Of a DNA stretch of 64,000 nt, positions 8,439 to 17,525 are shown one piece after another. Made by a program: the position numbers and the translations under genes. This DNA comes from Exiguobacterium sp. s193 (lineage in GTDB: Bacteria; Bacillota; Bacilli; Exiguobacteriales; Exiguobacteriaceae): positions 186,001-250,000 of the forward strand of contig NZ_JACSMR010000002.1 in the NCBI RefSeq assembly GCF_018618755.1, in the 5' to 3' direction. Positions within the stretch are counted from its first letter, which is position 1; the number at the start of each line of letters is the position of its first letter. A model generated the notes under the pieces. The model worked only from the letters and a program-made list of their open reading frames with translations, was not told the origin of the DNA and ran no database searches.

Positions 8439-8612
8439 TTAGAACGGCCAATGGTCAGTCACGTATAAAAATACTTTCATTCCGAGGAAGACACCGAAAA
8501 TTCCGACGATGGCAGGGAAGACAGGTGGTGCTGGGATTGGTAATTTAAGAGCAGTAAAGACGACACCACAGATGACGCCAGCAAGAAGCGATAATAAAAT
8601 TTGTTGTACCAT
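8439..8612 (-). CDS. XapX-domain small membrane protein
   Basis: A 57-residue protein with two hydrophobic helices and the PIPAPPVFPAIVGIFGVFLG segment typical of the XapX domain family, whose function is unknown. The start at 8612 (MVQQ) has AAAGGA at 9 bases; the upstream ATG at 8633 lacks a ribosome site. A promoter lies at 8655-8683. The gene is monocistronic, between the convergent feo terminator and the 3' end of ppk. Confidence 0.8.
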   Translation of the reverse strand: MVQQILLSLLAGVICGVVFTALKLPIPAPPVFPAIVGIFGVFLGMKVFLYVTDHWPF

Positions 8613-8654
8613 GAGTTCCAGTCCTTTCTTCATATGAAAAACGCTTACAATTGT

Positions 8655-8683
8655 ATTATATGAAGATGTCTGACGTTAAACAA
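8655..8683 (-). promoter_or_regulatory. Promoter of the XapX gene
   Basis: On the minus strand TTGTTT (8683-8678) and TATAAT (8660-8655) are separated by 17 bases. A TTGTAAGCGTTTTTCAT stretch just downstream looks like a CcpA cre site but has one extra base. Confidence 0.65.
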
Positions 8684-8686
8684 CAT

Positions 8687-10846
8687 TTATTTTTGAGGCG
8701 ACTGTGGCTCGAATGAGATTTTATCTTCTTTCCGTTCAATCGCAATCCATTTGTGCTCGAGTGGGTTTTCGAACGACGGTTTCGATTTCAACTTATCGTT
8801 CGTATAGTGCTGAATCAAGATTTGTGATTCACATGATTGTTTACCGCGTGTGACGTAGAAGTATTCGCCATCCGGACCTTGCTCCCGTGCCTTGACATTG
8901 TCGGCTAATGTCATGGCGAGGCAGTCTTTCAAGTAATTTTTTTGTTCTTCATCGATGATTGGGAATAAGATTTCAATCCGTTTACGCATGTTTCGTGTCA
9001 TCCAATCGGCGCTTGAACAATAAATCAGTTCTTCTCCGTCATGGTGGAAATAAAAGATTCGTGAGTGCTCCAAATACCGATCGACGACGGATGTGACACG
9101 GATGTTCTCCGAAACACCTTTAATTTGCGGTCGGAGACAACAGACGCCGCGGACAATCAGCTCGATGCGGACACCCGCACGCGATGCTTGGTAGAGTTTC
9201 GTGATAATTTCTTTTTCTGTTAAACTGTTCATTTTCGCGACGATTCGACCGTTGCCATGTTTTTTATGGAACTTGATTTCGTCATCGATCAAGGACAAGA
9301 ATTTTTCGAGCATGGAATTAGGCGATGTATGAATCGCATTCCACTTCGGTTGTTCTCCGTATCCGGATAACCAGTTGAAGAAGTTCGTCGCATCTTCTGC
9401 CAATTGTTCGCGAACGGTTAGTAGACCGATGTCCGTATAGAGTTTTGCCGTTGAATCATTGTAGTTTCCCGTCCCGAGATGGACGAAGCGTTGAATCCGT
9501 CCTTCTTGGAGCCGGACGATCAAGGTGATTTTTGAGTGCGTCTTCAAATCACTATAGCCATAGATGACGTGGGCGCCGACTTTTTCGAGTTGTTTTGCCC
9601 ACTCGATGTTCTTTGCTTCATCAAACCGTGCTTTCAGTTCGACAAGAACGGTGACCTGCTTGCCATTTTCGACGGCCGTCTTCAAAGCCTTGATGATTGG
9701 AGAATCTCCTGAGACACGGTAAAGCGTTTGTTTGATCGCAAGGACGTTCGGATCATTCGCTGCTTGCCCAATCAAGCGGACGATCGGGTCGAACGTATGG
9801 TATGGATGATGTAACAAATAGTCTTGTTGCAAAATCTGGTCGAATAAATTTTTCGATTGTTCAAGAGCAGGCGGTTCGACGGGCATGATTGTTTGATAAA
9901 TCAAGTGGTCGTATTCGACGCCGATTTGACTATAAAAAGCGAACGCAAATGTCAAATCAATCGGACCATCGACTGCAAAGATATCGCGATCTTGTAAATC
10001 GAGCACGTCACGCAACATATTGAGGAGTTCCGTATTGATGGCGTTCTTTTGGATTTCGAGACGAATCCCGACGCCCCAGCGACGCTTCTTCAACTCCTTT
10101 TCAATCAGTTTTAAAATATCGTGTGTCCCTTCTTCATGGAACGGGAGATCCGCATTACGCGTGATGCGAAACGGCATCGCAGACAAGACACGATAGCCTT
10201 TAAAAAGTGAGTCGATGAAGGAAATGATGACATCCTCAAGCAAGATGACGGCTGTCGTCTCTTCATCGTCGACCGGTAAATCGACGAACCGCGGTAAGAC
10301 GGCTGGCACTTGGACGAGTGCCAAGTTCCGTTTCGACCCGTCCTCTGCTTCGAGGGCAGTCGCGATGTTCAGCGACTTCGACGACAACATCGGGAAGGGG
10401 CGATAGGCATCTACCGCGACTGGTGTCAGGACCGGGAAAACTTGATCGCGGAAGAATGCTTTGACATACTCCGCCTGGACCTCATTTAATTCCTCATGCT
10501 TTAAAAAGAAAATTGACTCTTTTTTGAGCGCAGTACTAATTTCCTTGAAGGCCTCATATTGTTGTTCGACGAGTTCTTTTGTTTTTGCGGCGATTGCCCG
10601 CAATTGCTGCTTCGGAGTCAACTGTTGTTTGTTTTCCGGTTTATTGAATCCGGCAAGCACTTCATCTTTTAATCCACCGACGCGGACCATATAAAATTCA
10701 TCCAGGTTGGAACTGAAAATCCCTAAAAACTTTAACCGTTCCATCAACGGATTCCGTGCATCCAGTACTTCTCCGAGCACACGCTCATTAAACTGTAACC
10801 AACTAATTTCTCGATTATTAAAGTAGTCTGGAGAATCGAATTTCAT
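8687..10846 (-). CDS. ppk: Polyphosphate kinase
   Basis: A 719-residue PPK1 enzyme that polymerises the gamma-phosphate of ATP into polyphosphate. It starts with YFNNREISWLQFNERVL. The active-site region has the ALKTAVENGKQVTVLVELKARFDE element, the autophosphorylated histidine motif HSKITLI, HLGTGNYN, and a second phospholipase-D-like part with HSRIFYFHH. Its start codon overlaps the stop of ppx by 4 bases, so the two opposing enzymes are translationally coupled. The tail after about residue 690 is charged and less conserved. Confidence 0.96.
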   Translation of the reverse strand: MKFDSPDYFNNREISWLQFNERVLGEVLDARNPLMERLKFLGIFSSNLDEFYMVRVGGLKDEVLAGFNKPENKQQLTPKQQLRAIAAKTKELVEQQYEAFKEISTALKKESIFFLKHEELNEVQAEYVKAFFRDQVFPVLTPVAVDAYRPFPMLSSKSLNIATALEAEDGSKRNLALVQVPAVLPRFVDLPVDDEETTAVILLEDVIISFIDSLFKGYRVLSAMPFRITRNADLPFHEEGTHDILKLIEKELKKRRWGVGIRLEIQKNAINTELLNMLRDVLDLQDRDIFAVDGPIDLTFAFAFYSQIGVEYDHLIYQTIMPVEPPALEQSKNLFDQILQQDYLLHHPYHTFDPIVRLIGQAANDPNVLAIKQTLYRVSGDSPIIKALKTAVENGKQVTVLVELKARFDEAKNIEWAKQLEKVGAHVIYGYSDLKTHSKITLIVRLQEGRIQRFVHLGTGNYNDSTAKLYTDIGLLTVREQLAEDATNFFNWLSGYGEQPKWNAIHTSPNSMLEKFLSLIDDEIKFHKKHGNGRIVAKMNSLTEKEIITKLYQASRAGVRIELIVRGVCCLRPQIKGVSENIRVTSVVDRYLEHSRIFYFHHDGEELIYCSSADWMTRNMRKRIEILFPIIDEEQKNYLKDCLAMTLADNVKAREQGPDGEYFYVTRGKQSCESQILIQHYTNDKLKSKPSFENPLEHKWIAIERKEDKISFEPQSPQK

Positions 10847-12381
10847 GAAGAAAGACTTCCTTTCGTTTGCAGTTCAATCGACTGGTCGATGACGCGTTCG
10901 AGATGTTTTTTTTGTTTTTCGGCTTTTTCGACTTCGAATCCATAATCATGATCGCCGGTATCAAGCGTCAGGAGCAATACCTCTTTTTCGATGTGAAGGT
11001 CGACACTGTCAACGGCGCGACGCTCCGTCACGTCGAGGGCATCGGCAAGCTTGAGGAGTGATCCGAGCAAATCAAACCGCTCGATTGATTTATCGGAAAA
11101 CCAGTCCTTAAAGGGTTTTAAAAGTTGCTGCATCCGTTTTGAGGACGAATACGAGCTGACGAGTGCGAGGGCCAGTCGATCTTTATGCGTCATTCCTTTT
11201 AAGTCCGTATTCGTCAATAAATAAAAGGTCTGGTTCGACCGCGTGTCTGGATTGATGTATTGCCCGCAATAGAGAAGCCGGCTCGCTGAATCGAGCAACC
11301 GTAAGTCAGCGGCGCGTTCAGGAATGATGTCGAGTGAGACGAGCTGACGGTAGAGTGATTTAGCAAGCGTTCCGAGATAATTCATCCGATCCCGGTTGAC
11401 TTTATAATCACTCTCGAGCTGAAACAGACTTTCTTCCCGAACATTTTCGACGCGACGTTGATTCGTTTCATGCAAGTCATATTCATAAACGAGACCTTCA
11501 CGCAAGCCGTAGTTACTCATCACGAACTGGTCGGCCTCGATATGTAACGCAAGTTCGTGAATCGCAATCAAGGCAGGTAAGAAGATATCGACGCGATCTT
11601 TCGAAAGACCTTCGATTTTCGCCAGGTGCTTCGGAGACTTGTCTTCGAGTTCGTCTACGAGTTTACCGAGTTCTTTTGCACGGACTTGATATTGATGAAT
11701 CCCGTGAAGTGGATAATCAAGGGTCGACTGATGGATGCGGACGAAGTTTCGGGCGGACCCGCCGACGCCGATCAAAGGTAATTTTTTGTCCTTGAGCCAT
11801 GGTATTTCAGCGAACTGTTCGCGTAAAAATTTGATCAGTTTCTTTTTTTCACCGGACGTCATCGTCTCACCGGAGATGAATTGGCGTGTCAAGGTGACAG
11901 CACCGAATGGGAAACTATGGTACGCGACCATCTCACGGTTTTCGATTAACGTCACTTCCATCGAACCGCCGCCGATATCGACGGAATAACCCTCTGTTAA
12001 GAAAGTCGAGTTGATGATGGCGAAATAGCCATAGTACGCCTCTTGTTCGTCGGATAAAATACGCATGGAAAAAGGTGTCGTTTGTTCGACCGTCTCAACG
12101 ATCGTTTGCCGGTTCGTCGCGTTACGGATGGCAGCGGTTGCGACGCAGAAGGTTTCTTCGACATCATGCGTCAAACCAATTTCATGAAACCGTTGTAACG
12201 TTTCGCTCAGCAACTGGATTCCCTCGTCGTCGAGGGCACCGTCCTGATCGATATGAGCAGATAATCGGGCGACTACCTTTACATTGATTTTTTCGATATA
12301 CCGACCTGAATCGATCGGATGAAAGATGACATAGCGGATCGAGTTCGACCCGATGTCAATGACTGCTAATTCATTCTTCAA
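10843..12381 (-). CDS. ppx: Exopolyphosphatase (Ppx/GppA family)
   Basis: A 512-residue enzyme that removes phosphate from polyphosphate ends (or hydrolyses pppGpp). The N-terminal ASKHA fold shows AVIDIGSNSIRYVIF, the EEAYYGYF motif and the SVDIGGGSMEVT motif. A C-terminal HD-type helical region follows (LALALVSSYSSS, KLADALD). I chose TTG 12381, 11 bases after AGGAG; a frame extension to 12435 lacks a better site. It is the first gene of the ppx-ppk unit. Co-expression of making and breaking enzymes suggests dynamic polyphosphate storage. Confidence 0.92.
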   Translation of the reverse strand: MKNELAVIDIGSNSIRYVIFHPIDSGRYIEKINVKVVARLSAHIDQDGALDDEGIQLLSETLQRFHEIGLTHDVEETFCVATAAIRNATNRQTIVETVEQTTPFSMRILSDEQEAYYGYFAIINSTFLTEGYSVDIGGGSMEVTLIENREMVAYHSFPFGAVTLTRQFISGETMTSGEKKKLIKFLREQFAEIPWLKDKKLPLIGVGGSARNFVRIHQSTLDYPLHGIHQYQVRAKELGKLVDELEDKSPKHLAKIEGLSKDRVDIFLPALIAIHELALHIEADQFVMSNYGLREGLVYEYDLHETNQRRVENVREESLFQLESDYKVNRDRMNYLGTLAKSLYRQLVSLDIIPERAADLRLLDSASRLLYCGQYINPDTRSNQTFYLLTNTDLKGMTHKDRLALALVSSYSSSKRMQQLLKPFKDWFSDKSIERFDLLGSLLKLADALDVTERRAVDSVDLHIEKEVLLLTLDTGDHDYGFEVEKAEKQKKHLERVIDQSIELQTKGSLSS

Positions 12382-12512
12382 AGATATCCCGACTCCTTTC
12401 ACATATAGTAATCTGTTCCCGAATCGATCGAGCAAGAAACGGGAGCCTGTCTTTCTTTATTGTACCTTGTCCTCGACTGAAAAAACGTCAACACGTGAAA
12501 AAGTTACATCAG

Positions 12513-12571
12513 TTGCAACAGTCGGAGGGCAGGGCTATAATGGAAAAGTTGATAAGACGTAATTATTCCGT
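12513..12571 (+). promoter_or_regulatory. znu promoter with Zur-like box
   Basis: TTGCAA (12513-12518) and TATAAT (12536-12541) are 17 bases apart. ACGTAATTATTCCGT at 12557-12571 matches 12 of 14 defined positions of the Bacillus Zur core (TCGTAATNATTACGA) and lies over the expected early transcribed region. It precedes znuC-znuB-zur, so the regulator probably represses its own operon when zinc is plentiful. Confidence 0.75.
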
Positions 12572-12598
12572 TTTAAAAAACGGAAGGAGTGAAGAAAA

Positions 12599-13366
12599 GT
12601 GAGTGAACCGATTATTGAGATTAATCAATTGACATATGATTATCCGGATCGACGTGTCTTGAACGATGTGTCGTTCAAAGTAGAACAAGGTCAATTCTTA
12701 GCGATTGTTGGCGAAAATGGATCGGGGAAGTCGACATTAATTAAATGTATGCTTGGTCTCTTGAACCCGAAAGGATCGATTCGCCTGTTCGGACAAGAAC
12801 AGTCAGATTTCAATGACTGGTGGCGTATCAGTTATGTATCCCAAAAGGCGGCTTCGTTTAACTCGGGCTTTCCTGTGACGGTTGCTGAAGTCGTCGAAAT
12901 GGGACTGTACGCGAAAAAAGGACTATTTCGCCGTGTAACGAAACAAGATCGTGAAAAAGTTCGGACTGCTCTTGAGACGGTCGGGATGTGGGAGCGACGG
13001 GATTCGAAGGTTGGTGATTTATCGGGTGGACAACAGCAGCGGGTCTTCATCGCACGCGCACTCGTCAATGATCCGGACTTGATGATTCTCGATGAGCCGA
13101 CGGTCGGTGTCGACCAGCGGTATGTCAAAGAATTTTATGAGATTCTAGAAGAGTTGCGCCGTGATAAGAAGCGGACTTTTGTTCTCGTGACGCACGATAT
13201 TCATTTTGTCAGTAAACTTGTCACGGATGTCATCCATCTCGTGGATGGACGTCTCGGTTGTAATTGCGGTATCAAGGAATACTGGGAGCTCGATGAGCAG
13301 ACGATTCGTTCGCTTTATCCGGTACCGGGACGTGTCCTCGTCCACGAAGGGGAGGGCGTCCAGTGA
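12599..13366 (+). CDS. znuC: Zinc ABC transporter ATP-binding protein
   Basis: A 255-residue ABC ATPase. Walker A GENGSGKST (about residues 39-47), signature LSGGQQQRV, Walker B LMILDEPTVGVD and the switch His in VTHDIHFV are all present. A Cys-containing GCNCG segment near residue 223 is seen in some metal-transport ATPases. It starts at GTG 12599 with GGAAGGAGTG before it. It overlaps the permease gene by 4 bases. Zinc is assigned from the Zur-type regulator in the operon and the Zur-like box; manganese is the alternative. Confidence 0.92.
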   Translation: MSEPIIEINQLTYDYPDRRVLNDVSFKVEQGQFLAIVGENGSGKSTLIKCMLGLLNPKGSIRLFGQEQSDFNDWWRISYVSQKAASFNSGFPVTVAEVVEMGLYAKKGLFRRVTKQDREKVRTALETVGMWERRDSKVGDLSGGQQQRVFIARALVNDPDLMILDEPTVGVDQRYVKEFYEILEELRRDKKRTFVLVTHDIHFVSKLVTDVIHLVDGRLGCNCGIKEYWELDEQTIRSLYPVPGRVLVHEGEGVQ

Positions 13367-14232
13367 TTGATGCATTCATGACGTTAAAATTTTTACAGTA
13401 TGCGCTCGTCGCAGCGGTGTTGATTGGTTTTACGGCACCATTGATTGGTTCGTTCGTCGTTGTCCGGCGGATGAGTCTCATCGCCGATGCATTGTCCCAT
13501 GTTACACTCGCTGGAATTGCGCTGAGTCTCTTGATTTCAGGTATGGTCGCAAGTTTGTCTGGATTGAATCCGCTCTATTTAGGAATCGTGACGGCAGTCA
13601 TCGCCGCGTTGACGATTGACTGGTTGCGTGCAAAATACAAACACTTTCAAGAATTGGCGATTCCAATCATCATGGCGACCGGAATGGGACTGGGTGCCAT
13701 CTTCATCAGCCTAGCCAATGGTTTTTCGATGGACTTGGTGTCGTTTCTATTCGGGACGGTTTCAGCCGTCACGTTGACAGATGTCTACACGATTTTGATT
13801 GTGACGGGTGTCGTCATCGTATTCGTCATCGCTTTTTATAAGGAATTGCTCTTTTTATCTTTTGACGAAGAACAAGCACGTGTCTCCGGAATTCGGCTTC
13901 GTCTCGTGCATATCTTGTTTATGATCGTCGTCGCACTGGTCATCGCGATCAGCATGCGTGTCGTTGGTATATTACTCGTTTCGAGTTTGATCACGTTACC
14001 CGTCGCAGCAGCGCTTCGCTTTGCGAAAAGCTTTAAAACGACGATTTTATTTGCGATCATCTTCGGCGAAATCGCAACGGTCGCCGGATTGATTCTTGCC
14101 TACCAGTTTGATTTGGCACCGGGCGGGATGATTGTCATGCTAGCTGTCGCAGAACTTGTCATCGTCATGTTAGTCGAACGGTTTTTGATTGGAGGAAAAT
14201 CGAATGCAAAAAAAGATCGAACAAGCGCGTGA
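13363..14232 (+). CDS. znuB: Zinc ABC transporter permease
   Basis: A 289-residue integral membrane protein of the ABC-3 metal permease family, with about eight hydrophobic helices. Family markers are PLIGSFVVVRRMSLIADALSH near the N-terminus and GILLVSSLITLPVAAAL in the second half. It starts at GTG 13363, overlapping znuC by 4 bases. Its 3' end overlaps zur by 29 bases. The operon lacks the lipoprotein znuA, which must be encoded elsewhere. Confidence 0.93.
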   Translation: MIDAFMTLKFLQYALVAAVLIGFTAPLIGSFVVVRRMSLIADALSHVTLAGIALSLLISGMVASLSGLNPLYLGIVTAVIAALTIDWLRAKYKHFQELAIPIIMATGMGLGAIFISLANGFSMDLVSFLFGTVSAVTLTDVYTILIVTGVVIVFVIAFYKELLFLSFDEEQARVSGIRLRLVHILFMIVVALVIAISMRVVGILLVSSLITLPVAAALRFAKSFKTTILFAIIFGEIATVAGLILAYQFDLAPGGMIVMLAVAELVIVMLVERFLIGGKSNAKKDRTSA

Positions 14233-14629
14233 ACAGATGAAGGCTTCAGGGTTTAAAATGACGCCGAAACGACTTGATCTACTCGCATACCTCTTTGAAG
14301 CGAACCGGTATGTCAGTGCCCGTGAAGTCGCCGAGGAATTACGCATCTCTCACCCATCACTAAGTTACGATACGATTTATCGCAATTTAAATGATTTTGC
14401 TGAAATCAGTATCTTAGAGACGACAGAATTAGATGGCGAAATGAAATACCGGGCGGCCTGTCAATCAGGTCAACATCACCATCATTTAATTTGTCGGGCC
14501 TGTGGAAAGACGGAAACGTTAAACGTGTGCCCGATGGAATTGATGTCACCGATCAAAGCATCTGGTTTTGAAGTCGAAGATCATAAATTTGAGATTTATG
14601 GTCGATGTGCGGACTGTCAATCCGTCTGA
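14204..14629 (+). CDS. zur: Zinc uptake regulator Zur (Fur family)
   Basis: A 141-residue Fur-family repressor. The winged-helix half has SYDTIYRNLNDFAE and ILETTEL, which closely resemble B. subtilis Zur. The metal half has HHHHLICRACGK, then KFEIYGRCADC, giving two CxxC structural zinc pairs. ATG 14204 follows GGAGG at 14191-14195; the in-frame TTG at 14189 is part of that site. It is encoded inside the znu operon, so the operon is likely autoregulated. B. subtilis has zur at the same relative place (yqfV), between nfo and yqfW. Confidence 0.93.
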   Translation: MQKKIEQAREQMKASGFKMTPKRLDLLAYLFEANRYVSAREVAEELRISHPSLSYDTIYRNLNDFAEISILETTELDGEMKYRAACQSGQHHHHLICRACGKTETLNVCPMELMSPIKASGFEVEDHKFEIYGRCADCQSV

Positions 14630-14686
14630 ACGAGCAGGATGCCTTTGATAGGAGAACGGGTCATTTAGCGTAAACAGAAGAATAGT

Positions 14687-14728
14687 AAATGGATTGCCAT
14701 CGAACAAAGATGTGCAATCCATTTTTTT
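14687..14728 (+). terminator. Terminator after zur
   Basis: ATGGATTGCCATC pairs with GATGTGCAATCCAT (one mismatch), followed by TTTTTTT. Confidence 0.88.
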
Positions 14729-14805
14729 GATGGAACGATTCATGGGTCAGTTTTTGTTGCATAGTTCGATGGAAAACGGGAATAGGACGAACAGAGGTGA
14801 TCAGA

Positions 14806-16242
14806 ATGATTTATGATGCGAATGAAGCAAGACAAATTGATGAATGGGCACGGACATCGGGGTTGCCGATCGAAGTGCTAATGGAACGGGCCGGGCAACA
14901 GGTTGCAGCTGAACTTAAGCAACGGCATACGAAGAAGGACCGCATCTTAATTATTTGCGGGACAGGCAACAATGGAGGGGATGGATACGTCATCGCCCGT
15001 GAGTTGGTGCGAGACGACTATGACGTGACGGTCCAAGCTCCGCTAGGTCCGACCAAAACGGAAACGGCACAGCTCCATGAAACATATGCTGAGAAATTTG
15101 GTGTCGTCGCAGAGCCGCCGTGTGGACAATATGATGTGATTGTCGATGCGCTCTTCGGGACGGGGTTTGATCCGAAACGAATCAATGAGGTGACGGAAAA
15201 AACCGTTGATATGGTGAAAGACCAACGCAGGCAAGGGGCAATCGTTTATGCGATCGATGTGCCGAGCGGAGTACCGTCAGATGCTGCGTCCGATTTTTCT
15301 TTTGAGGCGGTTCAAGCGACACGGACGTTTTGCCTCCACGCCTATAAACGGTCCGCCTTCTTACTGAAGACGTCTCCGTTTTATGGAAAACTCGAGCTCG
15401 TCGATATCGGATTACCGAACGTAGCGGAATGGGAACTGTTCGAGGAACCGATCGATCGTTTGTTTGAACGGCAACACGATGGACATAAAGGGACCTATGG
15501 CACGGCACTGTTGATTGGCGGAAGCGAGACGATGCCGGGGTCAATTCAACTCGCGACACGTGCTGCTTTACGAACCGGTGTCGGAAAGTTACAGGTCGCA
15601 ACAGTCGATTCAGCAAAAATCGGAATAGTAATCAACGCGCCGGAAGCGATGGTGCTCAATCAGACGACGGAAACGATTCAAGCGATGCTTGATCAAGTGA
15701 CCGCTGTCGGAATCGGACCGGGACTGACTTCGGATAAAATAGCGGACTGGATTGAACTGGCTTTTACTAAAGATATTCCCGTTGTCCTCGATGCGGCGGC
15801 ACTGATTCGCGAAGATTATCCAGAACGGCGGGCCCCGATTGTTGTAACGCCACATATCGGTGAGTTCGCCCGGATGACGAACAAGGCAGTCGCAGATATT
15901 CAAGATGATTTATTTGAAGCGGCATCGGATTATGCGGTGCTTCATCAAGTGACGGTTGTGTTGAAGTCGCATGTCATCTTGGTCGCTAAACCGGACGGGG
16001 GAGGATACGTCATTTCCGGGGCATCGAGTGGACTTGCAAAAGGCGGCAGCGGCGATACATTATTTGGTTTGATTACAAGTCTGCTCGCCCAACGTGACTA
16101 CCACGATCAAGGAACGGTTGAACATTTAATCGCGATGGGAGTCGCTTGGTATGCACGGGCTTCTAAACGGATTGAACAACGTATTCATCCAAGCAGTATC
16201 ATTGCGACGGATTTGATTGATGAATTGGCACGACTAATCTAA
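14806..16242 (+). CDS. nnrD: Bifunctional NAD(P)HX epimerase / ADP-dependent dehydratase
   Basis: A 478-residue two-domain repair enzyme for hydrated NAD(P)H. The N-terminal half (about 1-210) is a YjeF_N epimerase with CGTGNNGGDGYVIAREL and DALFGTGF. The C-terminal half (about 220-478) is the dehydratase/kinase fold with HKGTYGTALLIGGS, VTPHIGEF and SGLAKGGSGDTL. ATG 14806 has AGGTG 6 bases upstream. It stands alone between two terminators, with a structured tail after the stop. Confidence 0.94.
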   Translation: MIYDANEARQIDEWARTSGLPIEVLMERAGQQVAAELKQRHTKKDRILIICGTGNNGGDGYVIARELVRDDYDVTVQAPLGPTKTETAQLHETYAEKFGVVAEPPCGQYDVIVDALFGTGFDPKRINEVTEKTVDMVKDQRRQGAIVYAIDVPSGVPSDAASDFSFEAVQATRTFCLHAYKRSAFLLKTSPFYGKLELVDIGLPNVAEWELFEEPIDRLFERQHDGHKGTYGTALLIGGSETMPGSIQLATRAALRTGVGKLQVATVDSAKIGIVINAPEAMVLNQTTETIQAMLDQVTAVGIGPGLTSDKIADWIELAFTKDIPVVLDAAALIREDYPERRAPIVVTPHIGEFARMTNKAVADIQDDLFEAASDYAVLHQVTVVLKSHVILVAKPDGGGYVISGASSGLAKGGSGDTLFGLITSLLAQRDYHDQGTVEHLIAMGVAWYARASKRIEQRIHPSSIIATDLIDELARLI

Positions 16243-16350
16243 ACCATCTGCATACCCGACTTTCAGAGGCAGTCAAGATCTTGCGCCTCACCCGAGGAAA
16301 GCAACGACTAAAGACGATTAATCTCCCGATTGCCCGTTGTCTGCAGACTG
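16243..16350 (+). ncRNA. Structured 3' region or small RNA candidate
   Basis: Between nnrD and its terminator, several complementary segments stack. TCTGCA (16247-16252) faces TGCAGA near 16341. GAGGC and GCCTC enclose a CAAGATCTTG palindrome. CAACG and CGTTG form a third stem. I match it to no known riboswitch. It may be a 3' UTR-derived RNA. Confidence 0.3.
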
Positions 16351-16381
16351 AAATCACTTCGAAAAAGAAGTGATTTTTTTT
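16351..16381 (+). terminator. Terminator after nnrD
   Basis: AAATCACTTC and GAAGTGATTT enclose a GAAAAA loop, followed by a T run. Confidence 0.92.
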
Positions 16382-16382
16382 G

Positions 16383-16443
16383 TTGACCTATGACTGTATT
16401 ATAAGTATCATACAGTCATAGGGTGTATTAGTGTTTTAATACA
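16383..16443 (+). promoter_or_regulatory. Promoter with palindromic operator of GntR/ABC operon
   Basis: TTGACC (16383-16388) and TATCAT (16406-16411) are 17 bases apart. A perfect 12-base inverted repeat, CTATGACTGTAT (16388-16399) and ATACAGTCATAG (16410-16421), covers the promoter. A second one, TGTATTA (16424-16430) and TAATACA (16437-16443), follows. They are the likely binding sites of the GntR regulator encoded next. Confidence 0.82.
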
Positions 16444-16465
16444 GTATAACGATGGAGGTGGCAAC

Positions 16466-16852
16466 ATGCCGATGCAATTTGATCAACGGAGTCCTGTCTA
16501 CCTACAGGTCATCCGATGGTTCAAAGAACGAATCGCGACGGAAGAATTGGAACGTGGCCAGGAAATTCCTTCACGACGCGAAATCGCTGCTCAACTAGGA
16601 ATCAATCCGAACACCGCTCAAAAAGCATACAAGGAAATGGAGGAACAACACTTGATTACGACTGAACGAAATGTCCCGAGTAAAATTACGACGGATCCGG
16701 AAATCGTCTCGAAGGTCCGGACGGAATTGTTAAATGAAGCTGTCGAACAGTTTGTGCATTCAATCCAAGCGATTCAAGTCCCGCTTGAAGAAGTCGTCAC
16801 AAAAATCGAACATCTATACGAAACGAAGGAACGGGGGAAAATCGATGCTTGA
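16466..16852 (+). CDS. GntR-family regulator, YtrA type
   Basis: A 128-residue protein with an N-terminal winged helix (SPVYLQVIRWFKERI, IPSRREIAAQLGINPNTAQKAYKEME) and only a short helical C-terminus. This is the YtrA subfamily, which represses ABC-transporter operons. ATG 16466 has GGAGGTGG before it. It is the first gene of a four-gene operon and overlaps the ATPase gene by 8 bases. It probably binds the palindromes at 16388-16443. The inducer cannot be read from sequence; cell-wall or antimicrobial stress is common in this subfamily. Confidence 0.9.
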   Translation: MPMQFDQRSPVYLQVIRWFKERIATEELERGQEIPSRREIAAQLGINPNTAQKAYKEMEEQHLITTERNVPSKITTDPEIVSKVRTELLNEAVEQFVHSIQAIQVPLEEVVTKIEHLYETKERGKIDA

Positions 16853-17525
16853 GGTACATGGTCTAAAAAAACGTTTTGGACGAAAACGTCCCGTCTTGAA
16901 CGGGGTATCGTTTTCTATCAAACCGGATACGTTAACGTGTTTAATCGGTTTAAACGGGGAAGGGAAATCGACGATTCTAAAAGGCATCGTCGGTCTGATT
17001 CCGATGGACGCCGGCAGTATCATCGTCGACGGGACAACGTCGCGCGAAAAAATCGCTTTTGTGCCGGATGTCCAGACGATGCCGAGTTATATGACGATCG
17101 GGGATGCGCTTACATACATGAACGATTATTATTCGGATTGGAACGAACAGACGGCAGATGAATTGATGGCGACATTCAAACTGTTATCGACGGATAAAAT
17201 TAATGAGCTCTCAAAAGGAAATCAGGCAAAAGTCAATTTACTACTCGGTTTCGCCTTAGATCGACCGTATCTGTTACTGGACGAACCGTTTGCCGGGATT
17301 GATTTGTTTACGAAAGAACAGATTGCCTGGATTTTTTCGAGTCATTATATGGAAGGGCGCGGCATCTTGATGACGACCCATGAAATCGTCGAAGTCGAGC
17401 ATTTGATTGATCGTGTGATTTTCTTACAGGACGGACAAATCATTGACGAACACGATACGGAAGAAATGCGGGAAATTCACGGGAAATCCGTCCAAGACCG
17501 GATGCGGGAGGTGTATCAACGATGA
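16845..17525 (+). CDS. ABC transporter ATP-binding protein
   Basis: A 226-residue ATPase. Walker A is GLNGEGKST (about residues 34-42), Walker B is LLLDEPFAGID, and the switch His is in MTTHEI. The signature motif is degenerate: ELSKGNQAKVNLL instead of LSGGQ, as in other YtrB/YhcG-like exporters. ATG 16845 has GGGGGAAA upstream. It overlaps the regulator by 8 bases and the permease by 4, so expression is tightly coupled. Confidence 0.9.
   Translation: MLEVHGLKKRFGRKRPVLNGVSFSIKPDTLTCLIGLNGEGKSTILKGIVGLIPMDAGSIIVDGTTSREKIAFVPDVQTMPSYMTIGDALTYMNDYYSDWNEQTADELMATFKLLSTDKINELSKGNQAKVNLLLGFALDRPYLLLDEPFAGIDLFTKEQIAWIFSSHYMEGRGILMTTHEIVEVEHLIDRVIFLQDGQIIDEHDTEEMREIHGKSVQDRMREVYQR

Noticed and set aside
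8622-8652. CcpA cre-like site TTGTAAGCGTTTTTCAT near the XapX promoter
   Set aside because: It carries one extra base relative to the cre consensus and the gene has no carbon-related role.
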